Assembly (NCBI RefSeq): GCF_037975245.1
Contig: NC_092565.1
Coordinates: 6,502,999 to 6,566,998, forward strand
Reading direction: 5' to 3'
Length of the DNA stretch: 64,000 nucleotides
Origin: Apostichopus japonicus
Lineage: Eukaryota; Echinodermata; Holothuroidea; Aspidochirotida; Stichopodidae
Both the position numbers and the translations under genes were made by a program. Positions 52,901 through 57,000 of this stretch are shown here, in pieces (position 1 is the first letter of the stretch; each line of letters begins with the position of its first letter). The notes below the pieces were generated by a model. The model saw only the letters and a list, made by a program, of their open reading frames with translations. It was not told the origin of the DNA and did not search any database.

Positions 52901-54082
52901 GAACCGGTATTCGTATCAGCAACGGAATTTGACACAACATCAACAACAGTCGCGGACTGATTCTTTGCACAAACTCCTCCTCTCGATGTCTCAGTTCTTC
53001 CTCTGAATATTCTGGTTCGCAAAGATACGATTCCAATCCAAAGGCTTCCATTTTCTTTTTTGAAGATATTTGCTCGACAGTATATTGCAGTGCAATGATG
53101 GACGTAAGTAACGCTATCGCTAGGACTGAGAACGGTATGCGTGTTGAAAGCAATCTAATTTATACACGTTAAAAATCAAATCCTTGAAAAGATCGCAAAA
53201 TTTATATTTCTACTGATACTCGTTACAATAACAAATTTCACACACTTTTTAAGCATTTTTACAGATCAATAAAGACAAAAGATATTTTTTGATCGATATT
53301 TTATTCATTACTATTGTTGAAAGTACAATTCTAATTATTTTAGGGATTGGCAACGATTTTGTCTTGAAATACGCGATGCGGCTTGCTTTCGTCACGGTAC
53401 ATACGGGAACTGGCTCAATTCAAACAAAATGGCGCGACACATGAACTACATTCAAATCGTTTTTTCACATCAAAGAAGGGATTTTTATGCTTTTCTTTTG
53501 CTTTTACTGATAAGACCATCTGTCAAAACGTAAGAACGGATGCAAAAAAAACTAGGGTTTATTTCTCCTTTAATTTTTTTAAAATTTCTTTGTAGGTCAA
53601 TGGCATAAAAGGTTTAGTACCGTCCAACTTCATCGAAGAAGTCTCCATCTCAAGTTCAGGGAAAAGAAAGGTAACATTTATATCTTTGATTTTTTCTTGC
53701 TTGCTCGGATGTGCTTTTGATATATATAATTTTTTATACGGTAAAGAATTTTTCGAAAAATTAATTCATAAAAGTTCCCGTTGTTTTTAAGAAATGAGCG
53801 ACTTTGTATATAAACATGACCATTAAAATAAATAGACGTACCAGACACAGAATTCATTCCAATCTGTTTTCATAAGGTTTTTTTTTGGAAATAATGAGAT
53901 TCTCACTTGCATATAAACCATTTTGAGGATTAGATGACTAAATCAATCACTTTTTTTTCGTCTGTTTCTAGAAAACAATGAGGGATGTCATCAGAAGGCG
54001 GCCAGATAAGCGTCACGACAAGACAGAGAAAGGGAAATTCCCTTCTAAGGTACATTCCAGGAGTGGCAACCCAAAGGTCTAG
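5811..54082 (+). CDS. Giant coiled-coil protein gene, JAKMIP-like N-terminus and RIMBP-like FN3-SH3 C-terminus (full span, 32 coding exons)
   Basis: The span covers 32 exons, listed separately, that splice with GT-AG introns and a continuous frame into about 4265 residues. Order of parts: JAKMIP-like coiled coil (1-604), further coiled-coil exons (605-721), giant acidic coiled-coil exon (722-2980), coiled-coil exons (2981-3129), proline-rich region (3130-3384), coiled coil (3385-3663), exon with an EF-hand-like loop at 3747-3758, Ser/Pro-rich linker, FN3 (about 4026-4120), SH3 (4160-4224), basic tail. The start ATG has A at -3 and G at +4, and an in-frame TAG lies upstream at 5793-5795. No signal peptide or membrane segment is seen, so a cytoplasmic scaffold is inferred. 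JAKMIPs bind microtubules and RIM-binding proteins link proline-rich partners at secretory or ciliary sites, so a cytoskeletal adaptor is plausible. Extra phase-0 exons could have been missed in the long introns, and the locus could also yield shorter transcripts. Confidence 0.8.
6815..6989 (+). CDS. Exon 2: JAKMIP-like coiled coil
   Basis: Residues 176-234. The acceptor TTTTCTTAAG restores the frame of exon 1 (AG+A gives Arg). The segment is strongly charged helix ([19 protein letters not shown]), and its end ([13 protein letters not shown]) corresponds to the JAKMIP segment just before the conserved DEIKxKDR motif. The donor CTG/GTAATT leaves phase 0. Confidence 0.85.
6990..9186 (+). other. 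Intron 2
   Basis: AT-rich, no repeat family or exon recognised. Small open frames on either strand lack motifs. Confidence 0.7.
9187..9387 (+). CDS. Exon 3: JAKMIP signature [18 protein letters not shown]
   Basis: Residues 235-301. This is the most diagnostic N-terminal block: [18 protein letters not shown] matches the conserved JAKMIP motif of the form DEIKxKDRxxxxLEKELG. The rest is polar and less conserved. Acceptor GTGCAG/ATT and donor GAG/GTACGA, both phase 0. Confidence 0.85.
9678..9712 (+). repeat. G-rich tract, G-quadruplex candidate
   Basis: At least four runs of three or more G separated by 1-7 bases on the transcribed sense strand within intron 3. Confidence 0.6.
10697..10830. 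repeat. ATAGATATGC-type low-complexity repeat
   Basis: Imperfect repeats of ATAGATATATGC and GCATAGATATGC, about 130 bases, within intron 3. Confidence 0.85.
10941..11033 (+). repeat. Interspersed structured repeat, copy 1
   Basis: About 93 bases running from GAATCTAAGAGACTG to GGATCTAAAATAC, nearly identical to 43136-43227. It holds small hairpins: GGCTT-TGAT-AAGCC and TGCGAG-TTCCTG-CTCGCA. The first hairpin of copy 2 (CTGAC-TTCG-GTCAG) is imperfect here. The family is unknown. Confidence 0.8.
14584..14928 (+). CDS. Exon 4: Ser/Arg-rich linker then coiled coil
   Basis: Residues 302-416. The first two thirds are Ser/Pro/Arg-rich and probably disordered (for example [12 protein letters not shown] and [11 protein letters not shown]). 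The last third ([20 protein letters not shown]) is coiled coil. Acceptor TTGCAG/AGT, donor TCG/GTAAGA, phase 0 at both ends. It sits after a 5.2-kb intron, so another small phase-0 exon may have been missed before it. Confidence 0.8.
15480..15683 (+). CDS. Exon 5: basic segment and coiled coil
   Basis: Residues 417-484. A basic stretch ([14 protein letters not shown]) precedes an amphipathic helix ([20 protein letters not shown]). The basic part could contact microtubules or act as a nuclear signal, but neither is shown. Acceptor TTGGCAG/AAG, donor ATG/GTAAAT, phase 0. Confidence 0.8.
16085..16213 (+). CDS. Exon 6: Ser-rich linker
   Basis: Residues 485-527. The RRNSLP motif fits a basophilic kinase or 14-3-3-type site (RxxSxP), which is inference. 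No coil is predicted. Acceptor TTCTTGCAG/GTT, donor AGG/GTAATA, phase 0. Confidence 0.8.
16497..16570. repeat. 25-bp tandem repeat, about three copies
   Basis: ATTGATAAATCTTTSGCA-type units begin at 16501, 16526 and 16551, exactly 25 bases apart, in intron 6. Confidence 0.85.
16802..16909 (+). CDS. Exon 7: Ser-rich linker
   Basis: Residues 528-563, polar ([14 protein letters not shown]), ending in the helical [10 protein letters not shown]. Acceptor TTTTTTACAG/CCA, donor CAG/GTAAGC, phase 0. Confidence 0.8.
17402..17621. repeat. 111-bp tandem repeat, two copies, each with two 40-bp subunits
   Basis: Units start at 17402 and 17513 (CATGAAACTTTTGGCTTT). Within each, AAACAAATATACGTCAATCG recurs 40 bases apart (about 17430 and 17470, then 17541 and 17581), so the array is nested. 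It lies in intron 7 next to the possible Penelope-like remnant. Confidence 0.85.
17802..18050 (+). mobile_element. Possible Penelope-like element remnant with hammerhead-like motif
   Basis: A perfect 15-bp hairpin (17802-17816 with 17820-17834) is followed by a segment ending in CTGAAGAAG...CGAAACGTC at 17981-18002, a motif resembling the hammerhead ribozyme cores described in Penelope-like retroelements. The hairpin core ACACAAAATAGTTTTGT recurs at about 18019, giving direct repeats about 208 bases apart. No reverse transcriptase is present, so this would be a fragment at best. Confidence 0.35.
18824..18946 (+). CDS. Exon 8: JAKMIP C-terminal signature ([11 protein letters not shown])
   Basis: Residues 564-604. 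[16 protein letters not shown] corresponds to the JAKMIP C-terminal motif of the form KDQNELLEFRVLELE. JAKMIP1 is roughly 600 residues long, so in a family member the protein would stop soon after this point. Here the frame continues into further exons. Reading through the donor would add only Val-Trp before a stop, so a short isoform ending here is formally possible. Acceptor ATTTCAG/CTT, donor GAG/GTATGG, phase 0. Confidence 0.85.
19902..19979 (+). CDS. Exon 9: small linker exon
   Basis: Residues 605-630 ([19 protein letters not shown]), probably helical. Acceptor CGTTGCAG/GAT, donor AAG/GTAGAG, phase 0. The function is not recognised. Confidence 0.75.
21276..21426. repeat. (TA)n-rich microsatellite block
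   Basis: Interrupted TATA and TATC repeats ending in CATACATACATA, about 90 bases before exon 10. Confidence 0.9.
21517..21570 (+). CDS. Exon 10: 18-codon mini-exon
   Basis: Residues 631-648 ([18 protein letters not shown]). It follows a (TA)n-rich intron. Acceptor TTTCAAAAG/GAT is only moderately pyrimidine-rich; donor AAG/GTAACA. The exon is symmetric (0-0), so it could be skipped without changing frame. Confidence 0.7.
22174..22350. repeat. 89-bp direct tandem duplication
   Basis: ACATACCTTATGGGTTTGT starts at 22174 and again at 22263. The two copies differ at a few positions. Confidence 0.85.
22667..22738 (+). CDS. Exon 11: small linker exon
   Basis: Residues 649-672 ([20 protein letters not shown]). 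Acceptor ATTCAACAG/ATC, donor ATA/GTAAGT, phase 0. Confidence 0.7.
24121..24267 (+). CDS. Exon 12: coiled coil
   Basis: Residues 673-721, a regular heptad coil ([20 protein letters not shown]) leading into the giant exon. Acceptor TTTTTTTTTTGTAG/AAA, donor AAG/GTACAA, phase 0. Confidence 0.8.
26680..33456 (+). CDS. Exon 13: giant 6777-bp coiled-coil exon (2259 codons)
   Basis: Residues 722-2980, all in one exon, entered from TTTTGGCAG and left at AAG/GTAAGT. The protein is very rich in Glu, Lys and Leu with long heptad stretches. It has breaks: three acidic Ser-rich patches (DNA 26935-27000, 29543-29592 and 30361-30415), which look like casein kinase 2 type targets, and a non-coil linker at about 31585-32270. 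The second half carries at least six copies of a motif of the form [RK]-h-x-ELExSExxLhxK, at about 30721, 30862, 31270, 32302, 32446 and 32779. No enzymatic domain is visible. The length and composition suggest a long rod or tether. Long minus-strand open frames beneath it are coding-strand shadows. Confidence 0.9.
33886..34041 (+). CDS. Exon 14: coiled coil
   Basis: Residues 2981-3032; amphipathic helix ([20 protein letters not shown]). Acceptor ACTGCAG/GAG, donor ATG/GTGAGT, phase 0. Confidence 0.8.
34939..35094 (+). CDS. Exon 15: acidic linker and short helix
   Basis: Residues 3033-3084, acidic ([17 protein letters not shown]). Acceptor TTTGCAG/GTG, donor AAG/GTAACT, phase 0. No family motif is recognised. 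Confidence 0.8.
35896..36030 (+). CDS. Exon 16: coiled coil
   Basis: Residues 3085-3129 ([20 protein letters not shown] and [13 protein letters not shown]). Acceptor TTTGACAG/GAA, donor ACG/GTAAAG, phase 0. Confidence 0.8.
36313..36404 (+). repeat. tRNA-derived SINE head (Ser/Leu type)
   Basis: A perfect A box TGGCCGAGTGG (36320-36330) and B box GGTTCGATTCC (36382-36392) lie about 60 bases apart, as in class II tRNAs with a long variable arm. The T-arm (CTGGG, loop, CCCGG) pairs well, but the acceptor strands do not, so it is not a functional tRNA. It sits in intron 16. The tail length is undetermined. Confidence 0.7.
37417..37528 (+). CDS. Exon 17: linker before the proline-rich region
   Basis: Residues 3130-3166 plus one base. 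The donor (one base after the Thr-Thr codons, then GTGAGT) leaves phase 1, the only phase-1 junction in the model. The reading frame of exon 18 fits only this phase, which supports the join. Acceptor TTCTTAG/GTG. Confidence 0.75.
37877..37957. repeat. (TA)n microsatellite
   Basis: About 80 bases of alternating A and T with one TACA interruption near the end, in intron 17. Confidence 0.95.
38294..38946 (+). CDS. Exon 18: ITLQEL motif, proline-rich region, short coil
   Basis: Residues 3167-3384. It starts with [14 protein letters not shown], a motif echoed in exon 27. It then runs through a Ser/Pro-rich disordered segment with polyproline patches ([13 protein letters not shown] and [12 protein letters not shown]) that could bind SH3, WW or EVH1 domains, although none is an exact PxxPxR. 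It ends in helix ([20 protein letters not shown]). Acceptor TACAG/GTA (phase 1), donor GAG/GTCAGT (phase 0). Codon use is visibly more GC-rich than in the coiled-coil exons. Confidence 0.85.
39579..39674 (+). CDS. Exon 19: coiled coil
   Basis: Residues 3385-3416 ([20 protein letters not shown]). Acceptor CTTGTTAAAG/GCT is weak at -3; donor AAG/GTAAAT; phase 0. Confidence 0.75.
40159..40263 (+). CDS. Exon 20: coiled coil, Lys/Glu-rich
   Basis: Residues 3417-3451 ([20 protein letters not shown]). Acceptor GCAAATTAG/CTG, donor CAG/GTAAAA, phase 0. Confidence 0.8.
40976..41047 (+). CDS. Exon 21: 24-codon coiled-coil exon
   Basis: Residues 3452-3475 ([20 protein letters not shown]). Acceptor TTCATTTAG/TTG, donor AAG/GTATTT, phase 0. 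Confidence 0.75.
41486..41880. repeat. Degenerate tandem repeat, period about 111 bp
   Basis: GSTAGAAACC-type starts at 41486, 41571, 41682 and 41815 share the downstream words TTCTGCATGGTATA and CTTGCAACC. The best pair is 111 bases apart. In intron 21. Confidence 0.7.
42581..42697 (+). CDS. Exon 22: coiled coil
   Basis: Residues 3476-3514 ([20 protein letters not shown]). Acceptor TTCTTCCCTACAG/CTG is strong; donor AAG/GTAAGT; phase 0. Confidence 0.8.
43136..43227 (+). repeat. Interspersed structured repeat, copy 2
   Basis: Second copy of the repeat at 10941-11033, in the same orientation, in intron 22 about 100 bases before exon 23. Hairpins CTGAC-TTCG-GTCAG, GGCTT-TGAT-AAGCC and GCAAG-TTCCTG-CTTGC are all perfect. 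The last carries a compensating base-pair change relative to copy 1 (G-C to A-T). Confidence 0.8.
43324..43434 (+). CDS. Exon 23: coiled coil
   Basis: Residues 3515-3551 ([20 protein letters not shown]). Acceptor TTCTTGGCAG/GAA, donor CAG/GTAAGT, phase 0. Confidence 0.8.
43969..44124 (+). CDS. Exon 24: coiled coil
   Basis: Residues 3552-3603 ([20 protein letters not shown], then [15 protein letters not shown]). Acceptor TTCTTGCCAG/AAT, donor AAG/GTTGGT (weaker at +3 and +4), phase 0. Confidence 0.8.
44655..44777 (+). CDS. Exon 25: coiled coil
   Basis: Residues 3604-3644 ([20 protein letters not shown]). Acceptor TTCAAACAG/ACG, donor CAG/GTCAGA, phase 0. Confidence 0.8.
45420..45476 (+). CDS. 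Exon 26: 19-codon mini-exon
   Basis: Residues 3645-3663 ([19 protein letters not shown]). Acceptor TCGTTTTCAG/TTT, donor AAG/GTAAAA, phase 0. Symmetric, so frame-neutral if skipped. Confidence 0.75.
46151..46582 (+). CDS. Exon 27: helix and EF-hand-like loop
   Basis: Residues 3664-3807. It opens with [20 protein letters not shown] and a helical segment ([20 protein letters not shown]). DNA 46400-46435 encodes [12 protein letters not shown], which fits the 12-residue EF-hand calcium loop: acids at 1, 3 and 5, Gly at 6, Ile at 8, Glu at 12. Only one such loop is seen and the flanking helices are not typical, so calcium binding is unproven. Neither JAKMIP nor RIM-binding proteins are known to me to carry an EF hand. 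Acceptor AATATATCAG/GCC, donor AAG/GTAAGA, phase 0. Confidence 0.85.
46678..47537. mobile_element. Possible non-autonomous DNA transposon with 11-bp terminal inverted repeats
   Basis: GTGCTGATAGT at 46678-46688 is exactly inverted at 47527-47537. Both ends continue with related GATTACTCG-type words in opposite orientation (46697 and 47483 regions). I could not find a matching target-site duplication, so the boundary is tentative. In intron 27. Confidence 0.45.
47817..48650 (+). CDS. Exon 28: Ser/Pro-rich linker and first half of FN3 domain
   Basis: Residues 3808-4085. About 215 residues of Ser/Pro/Gly-rich low-complexity linker ([12 protein letters not shown] and [16 protein letters not shown]) are followed by an FN3 start: [14 protein letters not shown], the core-strand Trp in [10 protein letters not shown], and [15 protein letters not shown]. 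Tyr-Lys-Ile-Tyr-Val-Asn-Gly resembles the C-strand of RIM-binding-protein FN3 repeats. Acceptor CTTTGCAG/ACT, donor AAA/GTAAGC, phase 0. Confidence 0.85.
48685..49048. mobile_element. hAT-type MITE with target-site duplication
   Basis: The ends CAGGGGTGGGCAACCT and AGGTTGCCCATCCCTG form near-perfect terminal inverted repeats of the hAT (Charlie-like) type. They are flanked by 8-bp duplications CTTTATTG (48677-48684) and CTTTATTC (49049-49056), 7 of 8 identical. The interior (364 bp in all) has no transposase. It lies in intron 28, 34 bases after the exon 28 donor. Confidence 0.9.
49057..50886 (+). other. Rest of intron 28, exon 29 surroundings and intron 29
   Basis: AT-rich sequence with no recognised repeat or additional exon apart from exon 29 itself. 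Confidence 0.6.
50114..50335 (+). CDS. Exon 29: second half of FN3 domain, Ser-rich linker
   Basis: Residues 4086-4159. [20 protein letters not shown] completes the FN3 fold (E-F-G strands), matching the ALLENLDL-type segment of RIM-binding proteins. Then comes a Ser-rich linker ([20 protein letters not shown]). FN3 split by a phase-0 intron. Acceptor CACCTCAG/GCA, donor ATG/GTAAGT. Confidence 0.85.
50887..51021 (+). CDS. Exon 30: SH3 domain, first part (RIMBP type)
   Basis: Residues 4160-4204. The segment [16 protein letters not shown] carries the ALYDY-equivalent AVYSY, then [15 protein letters not shown] and DGFYHGS. The insertion NPxxxSPNExPEKEL is characteristic of RIM-binding-protein SH3 domains. 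Acceptor CTTTCAG/TTC, donor TCA/GTAAGT, phase 0. Confidence 0.9.
51430..51850. repeat. Degenerate tandem repeat, period about 141-147 bp, with short sub-repeats
   Basis: ATTACTGGTCAGAATCA starts at 51514 and 51661, with a diverged third start at 51802. Each unit is built from shorter TACTACTGAAAATGACCCGA-like words. In intron 30. Confidence 0.8.
52033..52110 (+). pseudogene. Decayed duplicate of SH3 exon 31
   Basis: From GTCAATGGC onward this matches exon 31 closely (CCGTCCAACTTCAT and GAAGAAGTCTCCAT are shared) and also its donor and about 40 bases of intron (TATATCTTTGATT). It has lost the acceptor AG (TGTGTC instead of TGTAGGTC) and carries small indels that bring a TAG into frame after six codons, so it cannot serve as an exon. 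Confidence 0.85.
52516..52716 (+). pseudogene. THAP-like zinc-finger fragment inside the TTAA element
   Basis: The frame starting [13 protein letters not shown] has the THAP hallmark (Met-Pro-x-Cys-x-Ala-x-Gly-Cys-x-Asn-Arg) and continues to [10 protein letters not shown], but the second Cys-x-x-His half is not visible before the frame ends. Probably a remnant of a transposon-encoded DNA-binding domain. Confidence 0.55.
52633..53075 (-). pseudogene. P2X7-like intracellular cysteine domain fragment, frameshifted
   Basis: One minus-strand frame contains [21 protein letters not shown] second, overlapping frame contains [20 protein letters not shown] and [18 protein letters not shown]. Together they follow the pattern of the P2X7-type cytoplasmic zinc domain seen in many invertebrate proteins (CxCxxC, CC, then a hydrophobic Cys-Leu segment). 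At least one frameshift separates the two parts, near position 53000. The assignment is by eye. Confidence 0.45.
53596..53670 (+). CDS. Exon 31: SH3 domain, last part ([11 protein letters not shown])
   Basis: Residues 4205-4229. [16 protein letters not shown] supplies the 3-10 helix and final strand of the SH3 fold and matches the GLVPSNFxEEV ending of RIM-binding proteins. The acceptor TTTGTAG/GTC starts 26 bases after the 3' end of an inserted TTAA element, and a decayed duplicate of the exon lies about 1.5 kb upstream. Donor AAG/GTAACA, phase 0. Confidence 0.9.
53972..54082 (+). CDS. Exon 32: basic C-terminal tail and stop
   Basis: Residues 4230-4265, basic ([20 protein letters not shown]), then stop TAG at 54080-54082. 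A potential donor AAG/GTACAT at 54049 would allow continuation to a downstream exon instead, but no following exon is recognised. RIM-binding proteins also end shortly after the last SH3. Acceptor TCTGTTTCTAG/AAA. Confidence 0.65.
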   Translation, partial: KTMRDVIRRRPDKRHDKTEKGKFPSKVHSRSGNPKV

Positions 54083-57000
54083 TCTAACAATATGCAATGT
54101 GGATATTCTTCATGTCATCCAAAAAGTTTGAACGAGTGTTTTCTTTTTTTGTTGTCGCTGTTGTTGCTGTTGAATTTCTCGACATTAAAAATGTGGAACA
54201 TGCGGTTAATCATTTGGCCACATCATCGCCATATTCCACCTACCTTGAGAAAGTTATCCCGGACGCATTGAAGTCACTTATACAAGTACTAAAACAAGTA
54301 CTTATATTTATTATACTACAAGTACTTATATGCTTATACACTAGTACAAGTACTTTTTACAAACACTGCAAAGTGCATTTTAACTCAAGATGTGTAACTT
54401 CAACTAGCTGATTACCTTTGTTTTTTTGACCTTGTTTTGGTTTACCTTTCAATAGTGTGTTGTACCGATTATCGGTCTGGTATTGGTATCAGTAAAAATT
54501 TATTTACCAATGATGCTTTTGTTAGAGTTAATTAAGTTGCACCCTAAGTTGGTCAAGAAACCAATCCCCCATTCTGTGTGGCACTTCAACAAACCTACTA
54601 AAGCCTGTGGTACACACATTTTGAACTGTGTCCTTAAACAATGGTTCGTATATAAAACATGTAGGCTATACCCCAAGCCTATATAGTTGTTAAGGCCTGC
54701 CAGTCTACCTGCAAACGTAAATTGATAAGAAATTAACGAAAGAATAAATGGTTCATTTCGAGTAAACTTAGGAAAGTATGAAACAACATTGAAATGGGCA
54801 GCAATGAAATGATTGAAATGAATAGAAGAACTTACAGATAATGTTGACTAATATTAGGCTACATTATTTTTTTTTGAATTATCGGTATCAGATTGGCATT
54901 GGTATTGAACTATCAGTTATTGGCAAAAAGCCAAAAGTAACAAAATAGGTAAAACCACCATTGAAAAAACAGTTAACTGAGTGCAAATGGATGTTAATGG
55001 CTAAGCTATATCATTATAACATTAGTTAGACCTAAAACATCTTGTTTGCTTATTAACTGTCATTTCAATTGACCATGCCAAATTTAAATATTTAAATTCT
55101 AAGAAACAAATATTTAAAGAGCAATGAACAAGAATTTTATATTTTTTTATAGCCAGTATGTGTTGGAAGTTGAGGGCATTTGTAAGCAGTGACTTTTTAA
55201 GTTTTAAACTTTTTAATAAATGCCTCCTCTGATTGGATTACTCATTGACAAAAGCATTTTGGATCATCAATTTGAAATCGTTTTTAAGGCAAGCAAAATT
55301 GCCAAGAATAAGTTGCACCGTGTGCAAGAGAGAAACAATAGAGAAAGTTGCTAAAATATACAGCAAACAGCCTGCGATTTGCTCATTTTGATGAGAGGTC
55401 ACACTGTCAGTGGTCTGGGTAGGAGACATTGGAATACTACCGGGACCATATTTTGATGAATCAGGAGAAATATATTTTTAATCGGTAATCGGTCTCAGAA
55501 GACATTTTCACTTACTTGCAGTAAAAAAAGCAACATCATGCAATGGTTGTTACAAAAACAGATTTTTTTTTTTTTAGTAAAGTAGAATACAGTGGCAAAA
55601 AAATTCAAACTGATGTCTTATGTGCAATTAAGTAGTAATATTAAAGCGATAGGACAAATGATAAAGGTTTTTTTCTTTCTTGAAATTTGTAATTCAGAGT
55701 AGCTAACTTATGAAAGAAAAATTGTACGCTTATCATTTTTACAGAAATAAAATTGTAATGACATGGTCAAATTGGTTTACTAGTTTGACAGGTCTGGGTA
55801 GAGGTGACAAATTAAGAAGAGAAAAACTCTGTAAAGCAAATTTGTAATATTATTCGTTAAATCTAGTTTATTTATTAGGTATTGGAAATATAATTTCCAT
55901 GATCTAAAAGTTGGAAAAGATGGTGTTTGTTTGTTGCACTGCCAGGGAGGTATACCATTTCGACTAGTTTGGCATAATTAGGATGTTATTCCCCCCCCCC
56001 CCTTGACCTCGGTATACCAACTATAGAGAGGCACTAGCCTGTCAATATGGGGATAATAGATTGCTTACCCATGTGCCGCCCCCCCTCCCCTCCGTGTGCA
56101 TGCCTGTTGATCTGAATAGGCAAAGTAGGAAAAAAGCAGTTAGGTCTTTTTTTTTTCCTTCTCGCACCACTTTGTCCAAGAATAATAACTTTTTTGGAGG
56201 GCATTAGCCTATACCTTGCATTGCTTATCGATTTAAAAAATACCAAAATAAAACATCACAGATAAATGTGCCTGGTCTGGGACTTTAGACCACCCCCCCT
56301 CCTCCCCTGATCATGACCTGAGGTCAATAAAATAATATAGCCCTGCCCTTGTACCCACCCTTTGAATTAAATATATCAAATATATTATCCATGTTAAACC
56401 TATTTCTCTTTTTTTTCATTTACACCTTGAAACCTCCTTTGCCAAGCTGCTCATATGTCATTATGATATTTTAATAACTTTGTCACCATTTTCTTGAGAT
56501 TTTTTATATCGCCATGTAATTTTTTTTCTATTTTAATTGTGTATCTTTTCATTTTCTTGCAATTGTGACAATGATAATTGCATAAATTACATAATATTTT
56601 GGTCTATCGTATCAGCTGACTTGCATTTCTTCTGCAATACTTCAATTTGAAATATAGCCTTGAATAAATTATTTTAATTCAAATTATTCTAAGAGCATCA
56701 TGTCCATATTTTAATTCCTTTGTATTTCAAAAAACTGTACGAACAAAATAACTGAACCGCCCATTCAAATCGTTCATTTTTAATCCAATATAAATAAATG
56801 CTGTTCTTTATACTGTAATGCAATATTTTGTAACACCTTGAAAAGTCTTTTTACCCTTCCCCTCGAAATAAGAGCTGGCTTCTTTTTTTTCTCTTTTTTA
56901 TTTTACTCCCTCAAGCTGTTGAATTATGAGCTACAGTTTACAGTTTTTGATTTCATTGCAAATAAAGAAAGGAATGATATTGTTATTTGCTGCCTTCAAT

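Larger units (their letters stand above)
52221..53569. mobile_element. TTAA-flanked, Kolobok-like DNA element (1349 bp) with THAP-like and P2X7-like fragments
   Basis: The ends AGGAGAAATAAAC (52221-52233) and its inverse complement (53557-53569) form terminal inverted repeats that continue imperfectly to about 24 bases. Both ends abut TTAA (52217-52220 and 53570-53573). TTAA targets and THAP domains are known for Kolobok elements (and TTAA alone for piggyBac). Inside are a THAP-like N-terminus on the + strand and a P2X7-like cysteine segment on the - strand, both incomplete, so the copy is non-autonomous. Confidence 0.75.

Noticed and set aside
54457-55490. CGGTCTGGTATTGGTATC-like words near 54475, 54895 and 55482 as ends of a hAT element
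   Set aside because: The copies are in the same orientation rather than inverted, and no target-site duplication was found.
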